Assembly: GCA_030704615.1 (NCBI GenBank)
Contig: CM060731.1
Location: 39,246,001 to 39,310,000, forward strand
Direction of reading: 5' to 3'
Origin: Takakia lepidozioides
Taxonomy: Eukaryota > Streptophyta > Takakiopsida > Takakiales > Takakiaceae
Length of the DNA: 64,000 bases
Below are positions 1-12,751 of the stretch, in pieces (position 1 is the first letter of the stretch; every line of letters begins with the position of its first letter). The translations under genes were made by a program, and so were the position numbers. Below the pieces are notes generated by a model. The model had not been told where the DNA came from, made no database searches, and worked only from the letters and a program-made list of their open reading frames with translations.

Positions 1-432
1 TTTCATTGACTATTCAAGTTAGGGTGAACATCAGCGACTCCCTCTGGTGACTTTTTCTGCAAATCCCCACATTTTATTTATTTGGAAACAATGACATGAA
101 GAAAGACTGGAAGCTCAAACAGCTTATGGCACTAAGAAAAGTAGGAAACAAGATAATACTTATTTATTTATTTAATCACATGCACTACAGGTTCTAGTAG
201 CTTGTGGGACCAACAAGAGGATAAGAGGAAATACATTAGATCACCATCCACAAGAAGCCATAGGAGAAGATAAAGATGCAAGATAGGTAGACACCCAGAG
301 AAGTTGTGGGACAAGTAGAGAGTGGAAGTAAAAGCATTATGTCCACTGACATAGGAAGAAATTATTTCTCTAAGAAAACACTTGTTGAAGTGGGAAAATG
401 TGGAGGGTTTCACCTGTTTTTGGTGGATTCAG

Positions 433-3400
433 GTGGGACTTGCAATGATAGGCGGATCAAGAGTTGTGTTTCTGGATGAACCCACTTCTGGCCTAGACCC
501 GCAGTCAAGGCGAGGTGTGTGGGAGCTACTGCGTACATTTAAACCAGGGCGAGCAATCATCCTGACCACCCATTACATGGATGAGGCAGATTTGCTGTGT
601 GACCGTATCGCCATAATGAGTGAAGGCCGACTCAGATGCTGTGGCAGCAGCCTTTTCCTCAAGGTACCTACCATCTTGTATATATTCTTGCAAGGTAGTG
701 TCTCTTGATTTTTAGAAAGCCACTTCTATATCAGTTGTGATTTCTGCAGTAATCAATCAGAGGATTCATGGTACAAATTTCAGTAAATGAAATATTCTTC
801 CTTACACATACTTGTTACTTTAAGCTGCCATTGTTCTGACGAAAGACCACAGTTAACACTAAGGGGGTGGGGCAGGCCAAATTCGGAGTGGGGTACAATT
901 TGACCATGACTCGGAGCAGTACCGCCTGCAGTGATTCAAAAGTCTCACAGTTGGTGCGTCAACATATTCCTGAATCTGTTCTTTTGAGCTCAGCGGGAGG
1001 AGAAATGGCATTCCAGCTACCGCTTTCCAACAAGGGAGCATTTGCCCAACTCTTCCATGATCTTGAGCAGCAGAAGGAGGCACTGCACATTGGCAGCTAT
1101 GGGGTATCCATGACAACGTTGGAGGAAGTATTCCTGCGCTTGGCTGGTGATGGTCATACATCAAACCACTCTGCAAGCCCTATCCTTTCGGGCCTTCCAC
1201 ATTCTGAGCATGATGAGAGCCAGAGTGAGACACTCACATTAGGACAGCGTCCAATTTTACATGTAACAGGGATAGCCTTACAGACAAATTCTCCTGTGCA
1301 TGTAAGCACAAATGGTCATCAGAATGGAGTGCAAAATTGGCCAGTAGGATGGATGTCGAATGGAAGAGCTAACAGTAAACACAATGGCCATCACGAGGAA
1401 ATTCCAAATTACAGGAATGTCTACACAAATAAGAATAGACAAAGCAGCTTTGGAAGGGCATTTCTCCAGATGTTCAAGAAGCGTGTCCTGATAGCAAGAC
1501 GTGATTTGAAGGTATGTCAATCACTTTAGCTGTGTGTTCCTGGTAGAGTTCAGCAGCTTTACAGCTAAATGCGTCTTCTCATGTCTGGCTGAGATTTAGA
1601 AGCTTCTCTACTTATTTTGACATCCTTTAGAGAGCTGAGTGGAAGCTATCTAGGGATGCTTATTACAGTTGATGGTTGATCATCCTGTACTCTTTATACA
1701 GGATATCTTTGATATCTTCTATTTATGTGTAGGTGGTACATGGTGTGGTTTGTAGAGAAGTCACATTTAGAGAAAATCTTTGGAGGCTGTTGAGGGTTCG
1801 TTTGGGAATTGAACTAGGTAGGTGGTGATTTTTTGCAGGGTTTGGCGAATTCAATACTTCTCCCTGTATTTGTCATTGCATTCGTTATGTTGATTCTGAA
1901 GCTCAACATTGACCCAGCAGGGCCAGAACTACAGCTTAGTTTTGGCATGTACAGGCCCTTGCTCAGAAGCAAGGCCTTACCTCAAAAGACCATTATTCCT
2001 GTTTCTGGAGCTCCAGCAGGTATTTTGTCCCTTCTGGCTGGAACTAGCTACCTGGAATTCGATGGGAAGAAAGGGATTGATGATAGTGTGCAAATGAGTG
2101 AGCACCTCCTCCAAACATACTTGCAAGTGCCAGCCCGATATGGTAAACCCCTTTCACATACAATGTTTTCATTGCTATTGCATAAGCAGGATGTACAGTG
2201 TAATTCCCCATCTAGCAGTTCTATGTGAGTAGTGATTGTAGGTTATGTCCTGCAGTATGAAGAAGATCATCACTGGGTTTCTTGGCCAGGAATGCCTTTG
2301 TATCTTAAGCAGGGGGCCCACCTAATCATATGTATTGAACACACCTCAAAATTATTTAATAAGAGTTCTTATAGTGCGATGGATGCCAACCATGACTAGA
2401 CACCGGATCACTACGTCATAGTAAAACTAGGCCACTATTGCATTGGACCCACTAACCAAGTCTCAAATATTTGTCATTTCAAGTTTTACATGCAGGGGTA
2501 GCTAATTATGCAGTCTTAACTTGCTTTACTTTTTACAATTAGATTTGCATGTTCTGCAGGTGCTCTCGTGTTCAACGATACATTGTGGCCAGAAGTTAAC
2601 ACGTCATCTTTCCGGAGTCTGAACCTGACACAGTTCCAAACTCTTGTGAACATCCCAATGACTCCTAATTTCAATAAAACCCTAGGCAGCCTCAAAATTT
2701 TGCAGACACAACGTGGGAATGGACTACCATCTCCTATTACACTTCTGTTCAATACAACCTCAGATCACGCGTTTCCAGCATTGATTCAAGAGCTCAGCCA
2801 GTCAAGGCTCCAGACAACCTTGCGAAACCCTGCAGCTACTCTATATGTTTCAAGTCATCCTCTGCCCCTCACCAAGAATGAGGCACTACGGTCACAAACA
2901 GTTTTGACTGTGTTAGCTGCACTTTTTATGCTTATCCCATTCTCCTATCTTGCTGCAAGCTTTGCAGTCTTTGTGGTGCATGAACGAATAGTCAAAGCTA
3001 AGCTTCTTCAGGTAAATTGCTTGAATCCAATACCAGATGACTTAGGTGGCTCCTCATCTAATGGGCTTAGTCATAGACACTGTATATGTAGTTGCATATC
3101 TAAAAGAGTGGGTACGATCATGATTTCAACTTCAGTCAGCCTCTAATTAGCATATGAACCACAGACACGGAAAGAGCTTGTGATCCAAAGAAGCATACCC
3201 GCTGTCCTGCTAGCAGAAGTAAATGGCTCTTGGTTTGGAGGTTTCCTGGGAGTCTTGGAGGGTAGTTTCTAGACTGGCAGATAAGCATGACATTATTGTG
3301 TAGTAGTTGAGATTTGAGCTGGGGAGTCAACTGCAGGATCTGTGGATGGCATTGCCTCATCTGATGGCATGGTTTGGTCGGTCTTTCCATGATGGGTTTG

Positions 3401-6400
3401 CCTATTTGTTGGCTGTTCGGGGCTAGATGCTAAGTGGAGCCAGCTCACATGCATACTGGGCAGCAACATATGCATGGGATATGGTGACATATGCAACCAT
3501 AGTAACCATCACCATGCTGGTGTTTGTGGCCTACCAAGATCAATCCTTCATTGGCTCCTGGACAAAAGCAGGTGCTGCCTTTTCACTTCTGATGGCATTT
3601 GGACTCTCGGTTGTACCTCTCTCTTACTGCTACTCATTCGCCTTCTCCAACCATGCCAATGCCCAGGTCTGCTATCCTCCCTCCCTTCATGCATGGTACC
3701 TTGGTTTCCTTTTTCTATTCTGATCTCCCACTTTAATTGGTCACTCAGAGGAGTAAGGTGAAAGCTCAAGTATGGCTGACAATACTTCTCAGAACATCCA
3801 TCTTTGTACTAGTACGGACTAGTATTTTGCATGGCTGACTTTTTAAAGGTCCCCTTGTTGGTCATACTCAAGCTCCTGCAATCTCTACACCTGACTATCA
3901 ATCTTTTGGGTGCTGAAATCCACCCATTAAATGATTTTCTGCTTATGATGATAGTGAACATTGTTCTCAACGACCTTTGGCTGAGTGGGGCTGTCAGGGT
4001 TGCTCTGTTGTGGGCTGCAGGTGGCAATAGCAGGGATACACTTTTTGACAGGGTTTGGGATGCTTGTTGGCAGTCTTTTGATGGGTGCCCTTGAAGACAC
4101 CAAGGTACCTACCTTGTCATTGGCAACTTATGGTCAATTGTATCATGAATGGGAATGCATCAGTAGACAAAAGTGTACATTATCGGGGGTGGTCTACTCA
4201 TGCAAGGACAAGGCAGCCGTCAAACTGTCTGTTGGTTCCGTACTGTCCAATGTCAAGGCATGTGCAGAAAACCCTGCAAAATTTATCAATGAATTCCTCA
4301 TAAAAGCATCTAAAGTATCTAGCCCCATATTTAAACCTTGAATACTATCACTCGCAACTTTGTTTGCAGCATCCGAGGTTACAAGCAAGAGTACTAGCAG
4401 GGTTTACTAATGCTGCTGCCCCCATTCACATCAGAGCTGAAAAAAACCCATACCATGAACCTTCGGTACTCCAAAATCCCAAGAAGCATGGAATCTGACT
4501 AGAACAAGCAGGAAATTTAAGAAAACCAGATATCTTAATGTATCATAAGAGGATATGACAATAGGGACTAGATTCCGAAGTAGCCATTTGATACTAATGG
4601 AACCTGAGGCAGAGTGACAAGGACATATACTGTAGCCTGTCACTAGGCTCGTCAAGCTTTCAATGGCAAAGACACTCTTGTCATGTGAGGTCCATCCCAG
4701 AACTATATATGTGTCAGCTTTAAAAAAATGATCTCACTTTTTACCTTAGTTTCTGATGCTTGATTGATGAATTCTGCTGAACATCTTGGAATTGGCACGG
4801 CCATCTTTGACCAAAGGACATGTGATGATATCGGATCAACTTTACAGAGGTGTTCGTTTATGTTGCAAACGTTGCAACATTTTCACTCACAGTCACTTAT
4901 TTCAGGTTGTTGGGTGTGATTTGATGCAGGCCCTGAATGACAAGTTGATGCTTATGTATCAACTGTTTCCACCTTACAACTTAGGAAGGGGTCTCGTGAG
5001 CCTCTCAGCTCTTGACTTGGAGAGTACTTTGAAAGGACGAAAAGGTTATCCATACCAATGGGATGTGATAGGGCGCCCTCTTACGTTAATGCTGGCAGAA
5101 GCTGGTGGCTACCTGCTGTTGACACTCATTATTGAAAATGATGTGTTGCTAAGGCTGTGGCACTCTATAAGAGCATCTCCCTCTCCTGCCATTCTTCAGA
5201 CATCGAGCGTGTCTTCCCCTTTAGGTCGGAGTGATCTCTTGTTACTACATTCTTCTTGTGCTCTCCTTCTTCCTTCCTCTTCGTTAAATTTTACTGTGTT
5301 ATTCTGCTGGGTCCCATAGGCCCTCTGGCCTTCCTTCGGCATAATAACTAATCTTTCTTTCCTTCTACTCCTCTTACTCCTCTCCTTCTCTTCTGCTCCT
5401 GCAGTTGCTGATTCTATGAAGTGCTGTGTCAAGCCTAGTGAGTGGGGAGGCACAAGGGAAGTACCATCTTATTGCAGAAGACTAGGGACAACTCAATTAT
5501 GTGCAGTCCATGTTGAAATGAAAGTAGAACTTGCCTTCCCCTTCTTTTTGTCATGTTACTGTGGGGGCCAGGTACTTCATAGGGTAAGGTGGAATGTGTG
5601 TTTTGAATTTTCTTCCCTGCCAACCTTCACTTTCATTTTCTGTGGCAGAGGATACTGATGTAAGTAATGAAAGAGAGCGAGTGGAAGGAGGACTGGCTAC
5701 GGGAGATACAGTGATTGTGCAGCGGCTCCGGAAAGTGTACCCTGGGCATGGTCAGGAAATGGCCAAAGTGGCTGTTAGAGACCTGTCTCTGGCCATTCCT
5801 CCTGGCGAATGCTTCGGATTTTTGTGAGTTTTAAATTTTTCTGTCTCATAGCCTTGGGATGCACTGCAGGAGTTGGTATTTGTAAATTTTTAGTTTGTCT
5901 TCAGACATGACTGCTTTGAGGAGACATGCAAAGAGGTTGTTAAGGTTTTTCCTAAGCAGAAACTGCTGAATTAATGAAAGTGTGACTGGTTACCTTCTAA
6001 GAACAGTTTCACAAGTTAAACATGATTGGGGGCTGCAGAGGAGTGAATGGAGCAGGAAAAACAACAACTCTCTCCATTTTGAGTGGCGACATAAAGCCCA
6101 CAAGTGGTGACGCTTTTATACAAGGTTCCTCTGTCCTGAAGGATTTGGCGGCGGTACAGAAGCTGATGGGTTACTGCCCACAGTTTAATCCATTGCTGGA
6201 CTTGATGACGGCCAGAGAACATCTCCACATGTATGCGAGCTTGAAGGGAGTTCCTGCGTGGGAAGTGGAGGATGTAGTGAATACTTTGGTCAAAGCTGTA
6301 GGGCTTCAGAATTATGTTGATCACGTTGCAGGATCTTACAGTGGTGGCAATAAGCGCAAACTATCACTTGCAATTGCACTGGTAATCTGTCTTGCTTTTC

Positions 6401-7675
6401 CTCTCCTGCATTATATGAGATCCAAGGAAAGTATGGTCTCTCTTTAGAGATCCCGGGAAAAACACTTGTGTAAGGATCGTAATGGTTAGAGCAAATTACC
6501 AATGGTGAAAGGGTACTTCCCCACTGTAAGGCAGAACTTTTTAGCTTTAAGGACCTGAAGAGTAGCCGACCTGCGTGAGACACTTTGGTTAATCTTTTTT
6601 GAAGTGTGTTCTGGTTGTTCTGGTTGTTCTGCTTTGTCCTATGGGCCCCTGAAGCCCCCTCTGGGGATGCTATATCTTTGCCTCCTTTAGTCTCCTCTTT
6701 CAGTGGCCCAAAGGTCCTTTGGGCTTTAATGGACTTCATTGTTATTCTTCCTGCAGTGAAGGCTCCACCATCTAAACCAGGAGTGTCTCCGGCCATGTGG
6801 TTAGGGCAGGAAATCTTAGAGAGTGCATCGCAACTCATGTTAATGTGAGACAGGGAGGACTCATCTGTTGAGGGAGATTGGCAGGTGGGAGATCCGGTGG
6901 TGGTGTTTCTGGATGAACCCAGTAGCGGGATGGACCCAGTGGCAAGGAGAGCCATGTGGAATTTGATAACGGATGCTGTCTTGGACCGAAATGTGAGTGT
7001 GGTGCTCACAACCCACAGCATGGAGGAGTGTGAGGCACTTTGTGGTCGTGTTGGTGTGATGGTTGCTGGCAGTTTGGTGTGTCTGGGCTCCATCCAACAC
7101 ATCAAATCCCGGTTTGGAAATGGTATGATTATGCGGACTCCCCTCTCTTTTTGGTTCTTGGTAAAGAAAATGGAGCAGATCTTTTCAAACAACAAGCTAC
7201 AAAGACCCATGCTGGTGTGCCAAGGCAAGAGATCCTCTTGGTGCTAATGGTTCTGTTGCAATGTGCAGGAAAGTTTCAGTGAATAATTGTTTGAGGTTTC
7301 AGTTCACATGTGCCATATATTTAAATCAGTTTGTGGCTCATACAACTCAGACATTATTGCACAGTCCTCAGGTTGAAATTGGGCTTGGGTGGGTGCGCAG
7401 GCTATACATTGGAAATGAAATGTAAAAGCTTTGAAGCATTGCAGCCCGTCCATCAATTTATGTCACATGCGTTTCCCGATTCAAGGCTTGAGGAGGAGCA
7501 TATGACAAGAGTAAAATATTGTTTGGGTGCGAAGAGTCTATCTCTCGCCCAAGTGTTTAGTGCATTAGAAAGGGAGAAAGAAAGACTAGGACTTGAGGAC
7601 TACAGTGTCAGCCAAAGCACCCTGGAGCAAGTCTTCTTGGATGTAGCAAATGGACCAAACCAAGACGAGCAGTAG
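433..7675 (+). CDS. Full-size ABC transporter, subfamily A (ABCA1-like), 3' part
   Basis: Membrane ATP-driven exporter, probably of lipids, by family. Eleven exons: 433-663, 876-1511, 1839-2142, 2560-3011, 3427-3666, 4021-4104, 4930-5224, 5649-5823, 6039-6381, 6885-7122, 7401-7675. All joins keep phase and give 1090 codons before TAG. The first exon holds Walker B ([11 protein letters not shown]) and the H-loop ([10 protein letters not shown]) of the first nucleotide-binding domain; its Walker A lies upstream of the window. Then come a linker, a second membrane domain with about six hydrophobic segments and a large loop after the first, and a complete second nucleotide-binding domain: Walker [12 protein letters not shown]-loop GYCPQFNP, signature YSGGNKRK, Walker [16 protein letters not shown]-loop LTTHSMEE. 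Two halves in one chain match plant ABCA1 rather than the half-size ABCA members. All catalytic motifs look intact. Only the exon 7 donor (5224) is a weaker guess. 1-432 is intron. Confidence 0.93.
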
Positions 7676-8463
7676 TTGTAGCAGAGCTCACTGCATCAGG
7701 CCCATCATCATATACCTCCAAGCTGCAAGAGGTCAGCACCGCTGACACAAAACAGTTTCCAACTCCCTATGCTCTCCGTCTCTCCTTGAGAGGAGAAAAT
7801 TCGGTGCTAAACTAACTTGTGCATTACAGTAGATTCCACTTTGCAGGGATGTATGCAGCAAACGGTGCGAGGCTAGAAACTCCCATCGACACATAAAAAG
7901 GGTTGTCCTCTTGCACAAGGAAGACCGTTTTCTTAAACTTGTCATCCCTTCGTTAACAGTCATAGAAAACGGCATAACTCTCTTGGCCTTCAAGTGTTAC
8001 TATGTAATTAATACATTTATACTCAATGAGAATTGAGATTGGAAGCCATCACATTATTATGTTTGGTACCTGCCTGTGTTGTGAGATGTCTTTACATGCA
8101 CATTGGCAGATAAGAAAGGATGTGCTTTTATCTTCCGAGGGCCAAGCTACAGTGACTTGGGGAAACCAACAGTTTTGGGCTACTGTGTAATGTACAGGAA
8201 ACAAAAAGTTTAAGTGTAATTGAGTGCATCGCTCATACATCGTTGGAGATTCGTCCTGTATAGCTTGTTGAAGCAATGGTACTCACTACGGTGCTATAAA
8301 TATGTTCCTCTATGCAACTACAGAAAAGGGCAAGGCTCTTTAGACTGAGCCATGATGCCACAGAGGGAGATCCTCTAAAAGAAGTATGAACGTCATAAAC
8401 TCTACAAGAATGATCCTAGGCACTAGTATGGGGAGTGTAGGATTTCGGCATTTGGTCCTCAGA
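7676..8463. other. Convergent 3' intergenic region
   Basis: The ABCA gene ends at 7675 and the GPAT gene, on the other strand, ends at 8464, so this stretch must hold both 3' untranslated regions and terminators. I see no coding sequence or repeat here. Confidence 0.6.
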
Positions 8464-10277
8464 TCACTTGGACTTCTTAGACGGCACGCTGCCATCATTC
8501 CCTGCGAGAACTCTGTATTTGTCCTTGCGAGTGAAGTTTGTGCATTTGAAACCGAGTTTGCCCGCGACAACTCTTTGGATGTAGTTGGCAACTTCAGGGG
8601 CTGATTTTCCACCCGTACATGTAAGCTCCTTCGGCAACTGGTTCAAGAATGTAACCTCGTAAACAGGAGTCGGGTTCATGAAGAAGAAGAAAGAATCCAT
8701 GCCCTTCCATCCGGTGGCGGTGGTGCCGTGAAACATGGTCATTTTATTGAGCATCGCGACGGGGACGATCTGGTCGGTCAGCTCGGCAAAGAGCGCTGAG
8801 AAGCGTAGGAGAAATGCCTCCCGACATGTGGTTCCTTCTGGACAGATTACTAAGTCTCCTGCTTCCAAAAGCTTCCGAATGTTGCCAGCATCTTGCTCTC
8901 TGTCGCGGGTCAGAGCAACCAATTTTATTGGGGACAGAAACTCGGAGACACGTGAGATGGAGTAGGTGACCGCAGTGGTGTGTCGCCTAAGGGCTATCGA
9001 GAGGAAGATGGGGTCCAGTAAGGTCCTGTGCGAGCACACAAACAGGACTCCAAGTTGTCCAGCTTCCACTGGAGCTGGAGGTGTTCCTTTGACTTTGACA
9101 CGGACCCCAAGAGCAGCCAAAGCATAGTATGTCATTGGCATATTGGGGAGCAAGGAGATTGCAGCAACCCGAATTATGGAAAGAATGAAACCAATGGGCA
9201 ACCAGACGATAGTGACAAGGGCATTGAGTGGAGTAGGGCGTTGCACTAGACGCCCGTCATGGAACACAACCGTCTTTGGAAGCTTTTCCATCGGAAGGGC
9301 TTCCACCTTGTTAGCAGGTACAATGTAGCCTTCCTGAAGCATCACCAAAACATGAGTCAGATATTAGTTTACCTAGTTGAGGTTCAATTGAAGTGCAACA
9401 CTAGGAGCTAGACTACTCACACACATTGGACACTGACCAAGCCTGCAGTTCTACTGCACAATTTATGAAGTACTAGTTTTCGCCATTACGTGGGCTACTC
9501 TCCCTCTGTGGATACATGGAGTTTTACTCATTCCACCCAGATCAATTGCCTTCTTTAATGCCAGTTTGTACATTCTTTGGTGATGTTTGACAGCGTAATT
9601 CACGTCCCCCATGACCAATGACCAGTGGTAAGAAGGCTCGAACAATATACCTTGCAGAGAGACATGAAGGGGAAGTCAGTCTGACGATCACCCAGGCCAA
9701 CATCGGGTGCATCATCCCCAAAGGTTTTTTTCATAGACTTCTCTTTGTTCACACCCACAAGGACGCCTGGACTTTTGACGAAACCTGTCGCCCGACCACC
9801 ACAGGTTACTTGGATCTCGGACCCAAGCACCCCATCGGCACCCAGATACTCCTTGGCAAAGGTCTCCACCATGATGCGAGGATTCGCAGTCAGCACATAA
9901 CTCTTCCCAAAGGAGTTGAACACACGCCATGTCTCTGGGTGCAGATCCTCGCTGTAAAATTTCGGCAGAACTGCACGGGCTACAGTCTCAATCTGGGTCA
10001 CTTTAAGGCCAGCCAAACTGACAAATATCAAAACTTGGATTCCTGCAGCCTCAGAGACGAAGTTATAAAGAAACCATGCTATGGGTGCGCAGAGGAGGAG
10101 GACCAGAGAACGGAGAACGCCACCGGCCTCGAATGCCACCAGCATGAAATAGGGGAACGAGCTCCGCCCTCTCAACAGGGTTCCATCGAAATCCGAGACT
10201 ACAGTCTGTTTCTCTCTCCCATCGGAGCTACACTTCTCGATGGACTCGAAAAGATGTGGGTCCAGAATTGGTGCCAT
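8464..10277 (-). CDS. Glycerol-3-phosphate sn-2 acyltransferase, GPAT4/6/8 type
   Basis: Transfers an acyl group to glycerol-3-phosphate; land-plant members make cutin or suberin monomers at the ER. Two exons, 10277-9651 and 9333-8464, joined in phase 0 by a GT-AG intron, give 498 residues, the usual family length. The N-terminal HAD-like phosphatase domain keeps DFDGTLL (Asp29, Asp31), a lysine block (NKEKSMKK) and GDRQTD. In GPAT4/6/8 these residues are linked to phosphatase activity that yields sn-2 monoacylglycerol. The acyltransferase domain has HRTLLDP (about residue 310), [14 protein letters not shown] and IVPVA. Two or three hydrophobic segments lie between the domains and in the N-terminal half. 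The first ATG of the open frame is used. The C-terminus is lysine-rich (SKKSK). Intact and probably functional. Confidence 0.95.
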
Positions 10278-10396
10278 CTTCTTCCCTCTCTGATATTATA
10301 TTACTGGCAAGCTCTCTCAGCCGCCCCTCCGATGAGACGTAAGCCAATTGTAAAGAGCTCTCTAGAGAAGATTTGCAAAGCCTGCGTCTTGCTGCA

Positions 10397-10402
<6 letters not shown>

Positions 10403-10434
<32 letters not shown>
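10403..10434 (-). repeat. (GA)n microsatellite in the GPAT 5' leader
   Basis: About 15 GA units (CT on the gene strand) lie between the putative TATA box and the GPAT start codon. CT-rich leaders of this kind are common in plant promoters; a regulatory role here is inference. Confidence 0.8.
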
Positions 10435-10439
<5 letters not shown>

Positions 10440-10474
10440 GTGAAGAGACTCTCGGTCGCTTGTGTGAGATGACA

Positions 10475-10482
10475 TATTTATA
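10475..10482 (-). promoter_or_regulatory. Putative TATA box of the GPAT gene
   Basis: The minus strand reads TATAAATA about 200 bases upstream of the GPAT start codon. That would place transcription start near 10445, just before the (CT)n tract. Confidence 0.5.
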
Positions 10483-10484
10483 TG

Positions 10485-11202
10485 AGCATGGGGGGTTATA
10501 TACAGTATATATCAGTGGAGTTTAATAAATAATTCATAAGCTTTCAAAACTGTCCACCCGCCTCTTCATGGGGGGGGGGAACCTGTGACCCTTCAAAAGA
10601 GGAGGACAATCCGTCCATACAATGAATTTTTGTTGACAAGGTTGATAACCGGGTCCTTTCGTGGGACCAACAACTCATTAGTTGATGGCCACAATTTTCA
10701 ACCGAGTAGGTTGGTGGGTGGGGTGGATGCGGACGGCGATAAGTCCTTCACACGTCAACCGTCCGGTTGATGAGTAGTAGTAGATGGGAAGGTGGATCGA
10801 CTGCCATGTTTGTTTTTTTTTTTTTTTCTGAAGGAGACAGCACATGCGTTTGTGTTGACTAAATAATCACAATGGCCGGAAAGACCGGCCACGTTTGTGC
10901 ATACATGTTTTAGGAACAGTCCCCATGCACAATTTGGTCGTTTGTCCTCATATATATATATGACGCCAACCGAAGCTCGCGTAAATAAGAGCCTCTTCCC
11001 CTTGCGGGAGGGAGGCATGGGCTCTGTGGGCTGTATTTGTCCTCATAAGGTTACCGACCTTTCCTTTCGTAGTTGATGCCATAAGAGGACGACTAGAAGG
11101 GCCTATGCCTATGACCGTTCATCTAAGATGGTGAAAAATCTAACAATGAATTTGTCTTTTTACCCAGGTAGAATTTATAAGATGCCCCACATCCTGGAAC
11201 TA
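10485..11202. other. Intergenic, no gene seen
   Basis: Upstream of the GPAT gene. It has a T tract near 10810-10827 and a short (TA) run near 10950. I recognise no reading frame or element. Confidence 0.5.
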
Positions 11203-11400
11203 CTTTATTGGCTCTGTCCCTTCAGGGCACAGACTTTGCATCATGTTCAAGTCGATGGAGAAAATGTGGTCAAGGGACCTTACACCGTGTCAAGAGTGTG
11301 ATTGGTCTAAAAACGCTCTTAAGTATTACAAGAGCCTCCCATCAAGAATCGAACCCTGCAATGCTATCACCTTACTGTCACGCTACAGGCCGCAACTTGA
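11203..11400 (-). repeat. SINE-like tRNA-derived repeat
   Basis: On the minus strand a B-box-like GGGTTCGATTC (11346-11356) follows an A-box-like TAGCGTGACAG (about 11375-11385) at roughly tRNA spacing, as in tRNA-derived SINEs. The downstream end (11203-11245) resembles 23398-23440, which points to a dispersed family. It is not a functional tRNA: I cannot fold an acceptor stem. Borders are approximate. Confidence 0.4.
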
Positions 11401-11872
11401 AGTCCACCTAGATTCTTAAGTAACTAGGGCTTCGTGTTGCTCCGCACTACTAGCCAACTACATTCAAATTTCACAAAAAGGGCTGGGTCATCCCCATGTT
11501 GTTACTTGTTACATACATACATCCCGTATTTCATTGTTTTTCGCAAGTCATTGCCAGATGTATCAGCTGTCTTAGTGGCTTGGAGTCTCTCGCCTGTCGT
11601 TAACTTGCTTCCAGAGGTAGGGCCCACTCGAGGATGCTTGGAGGGCTAATGAAGTTTTCCAGAAATCTCATGAAGTTTTTTGGAGCAAGTCTGCCATCTC
11701 AAGGGCTATAAATGACCTTGAAGGATCCATATGAACCTGGTAACTGTAGGGTTAACTGGATATGTAATTTTATATTTTACCAATATAATCCACTTACTTT
11801 ATTTTACTCCACAAAATATTCTATTGCTAAATACACTTAGAGTTATATTAAAAACTCTTAGGTGGTCCATAC
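11401..11872. other. Intergenic, no gene seen
   Basis: No recognisable coding sequence. It ends in GTCCATAC (11865-11872), the left copy of the target-site duplication of the next element. Confidence 0.5.
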
Positions 11873-12743
11873 CAGTGTTTTGCGGGTCGGGGTTTTGACC
11901 CCGGGTACCCGGCGGGTTAGGATCCGGGTTACCTGGACTCGCACCCCGGACCCGTGCTATCACTAGTAACCCGGACCTTGACCCGGAAAATGAACCCGGA
12001 CCCGCCTGCTGAGTCCAGGTAAACCGGCTACCCCCGCGGACAAGTGTAGCAGGTAAGGGTCCGGGTCTTAATTTCAGTTGGGGCATGCGGGGTCCACTTT
12101 ATATATGGTAGGTTCTGCAATGGGTCGAGCAATAGCAGCCTGCCAGCCCCCACCAAGTTGTAGCCTAGTGGTAATGGCCATATACCACCTCAAAAGTGGT
12201 TGTGGGTTCAATCCACGGATCGGTGTCACAAAGTTGTGCCCCTTCGGTCGAGTGACACCATAATTTATGCCTCCCGAAGGAGGCGTCATATATTATTATT
12301 ATGAGGCTGGCTCCCACACATCCATGCTATAGTGATATATGAGCCTTGAGGCATATTACTATTGTTAACATGTTTCAGAATTGATATTGAAGAATGGAAC
12401 TCGATTTCTATTTTAATTCTTGTGTTAAATGAGCAATACATATTGAAGGAATGTGTCTTAAAATAAAATTCATTATTAGGATTTAATTTTATTTCAGCCA
12501 AAAATAATTTTATCCAATTAATCTTATTTTTTTAATTTATTTCATAAATTAACTAGGACCCAGATCCGACCCGTGAACCCGCTAATATTTTCCAACAACC
12601 ACCCGGACCCAAATCCGAGTCCGTGTTGAGAAACCCGGACCTGGATTTTTCAAATTTCAAAAATCCGGATCCGGACCCGGACTAGGCTCCAAAAAAATAC
12701 CCGTACCCAAACCCGGCGGGTTCCTTAAAAAGGCACAACCCTG
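11873..12743. mobile_element. Non-autonomous hAT-type transposon (871 bp)
   Basis: The element starts CAGTGTTTTG and its other end, reverse complemented, starts CAGGGTTGTG (8 of 10 match). It is flanked by perfect 8-bp direct repeats GTCCATAC at 11865-11872 and 12744-12751. CAGGG-type termini with 8-bp duplications are the hAT signature. Both subterminal regions are dense in CCCGGACCCG-like motifs in many copies (11880-12070 and 12545-12725), as expected for subterminal transposase-binding repeats. No transposase is present; the middle holds a SINE-like sequence and AT-rich filler. Confidence 0.85.
12155..12301 (+). mobile_element. tRNA-derived SINE nested in the hAT element
   Basis: An A box (TAGCCTAGTGG, 12161-12171) and a B box (GGGTTCAATCC, 12204-12214) have Pol III promoter spacing. 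A short body and a (TTA)n tail near 12289-12301 follow. I could not find a clear target duplication, so the borders are approximate. Alternatively the hAT element captured a tRNA-like segment. Confidence 0.6.
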
Positions 12744-12751
12744 GTCCATAC

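Noticed and set aside
6290-7228. 312-residue minus-strand open frame
   Set aside because: It is antisense to ABCA exons 9-10 and the intron between them, and has no recognisable motif.
9618-10472. 284-residue plus-strand open frame
   Set aside because: Antisense shadow of the GPAT first exon. It has no domain and runs into the (GA)n repeat.
11346-11385. Possible tRNA gene on the minus strand
   Set aside because: A- and B-box-like motifs are present, but I could not pair an acceptor stem or anticodon arm. The sequence fits a SINE head better.
12160-12240. Possible tRNA gene on the plus strand
   Set aside because: Pol III boxes and a T-arm are visible, but no 7-bp acceptor stem. It sits inside a transposon and ends in a (TTA)n tail.
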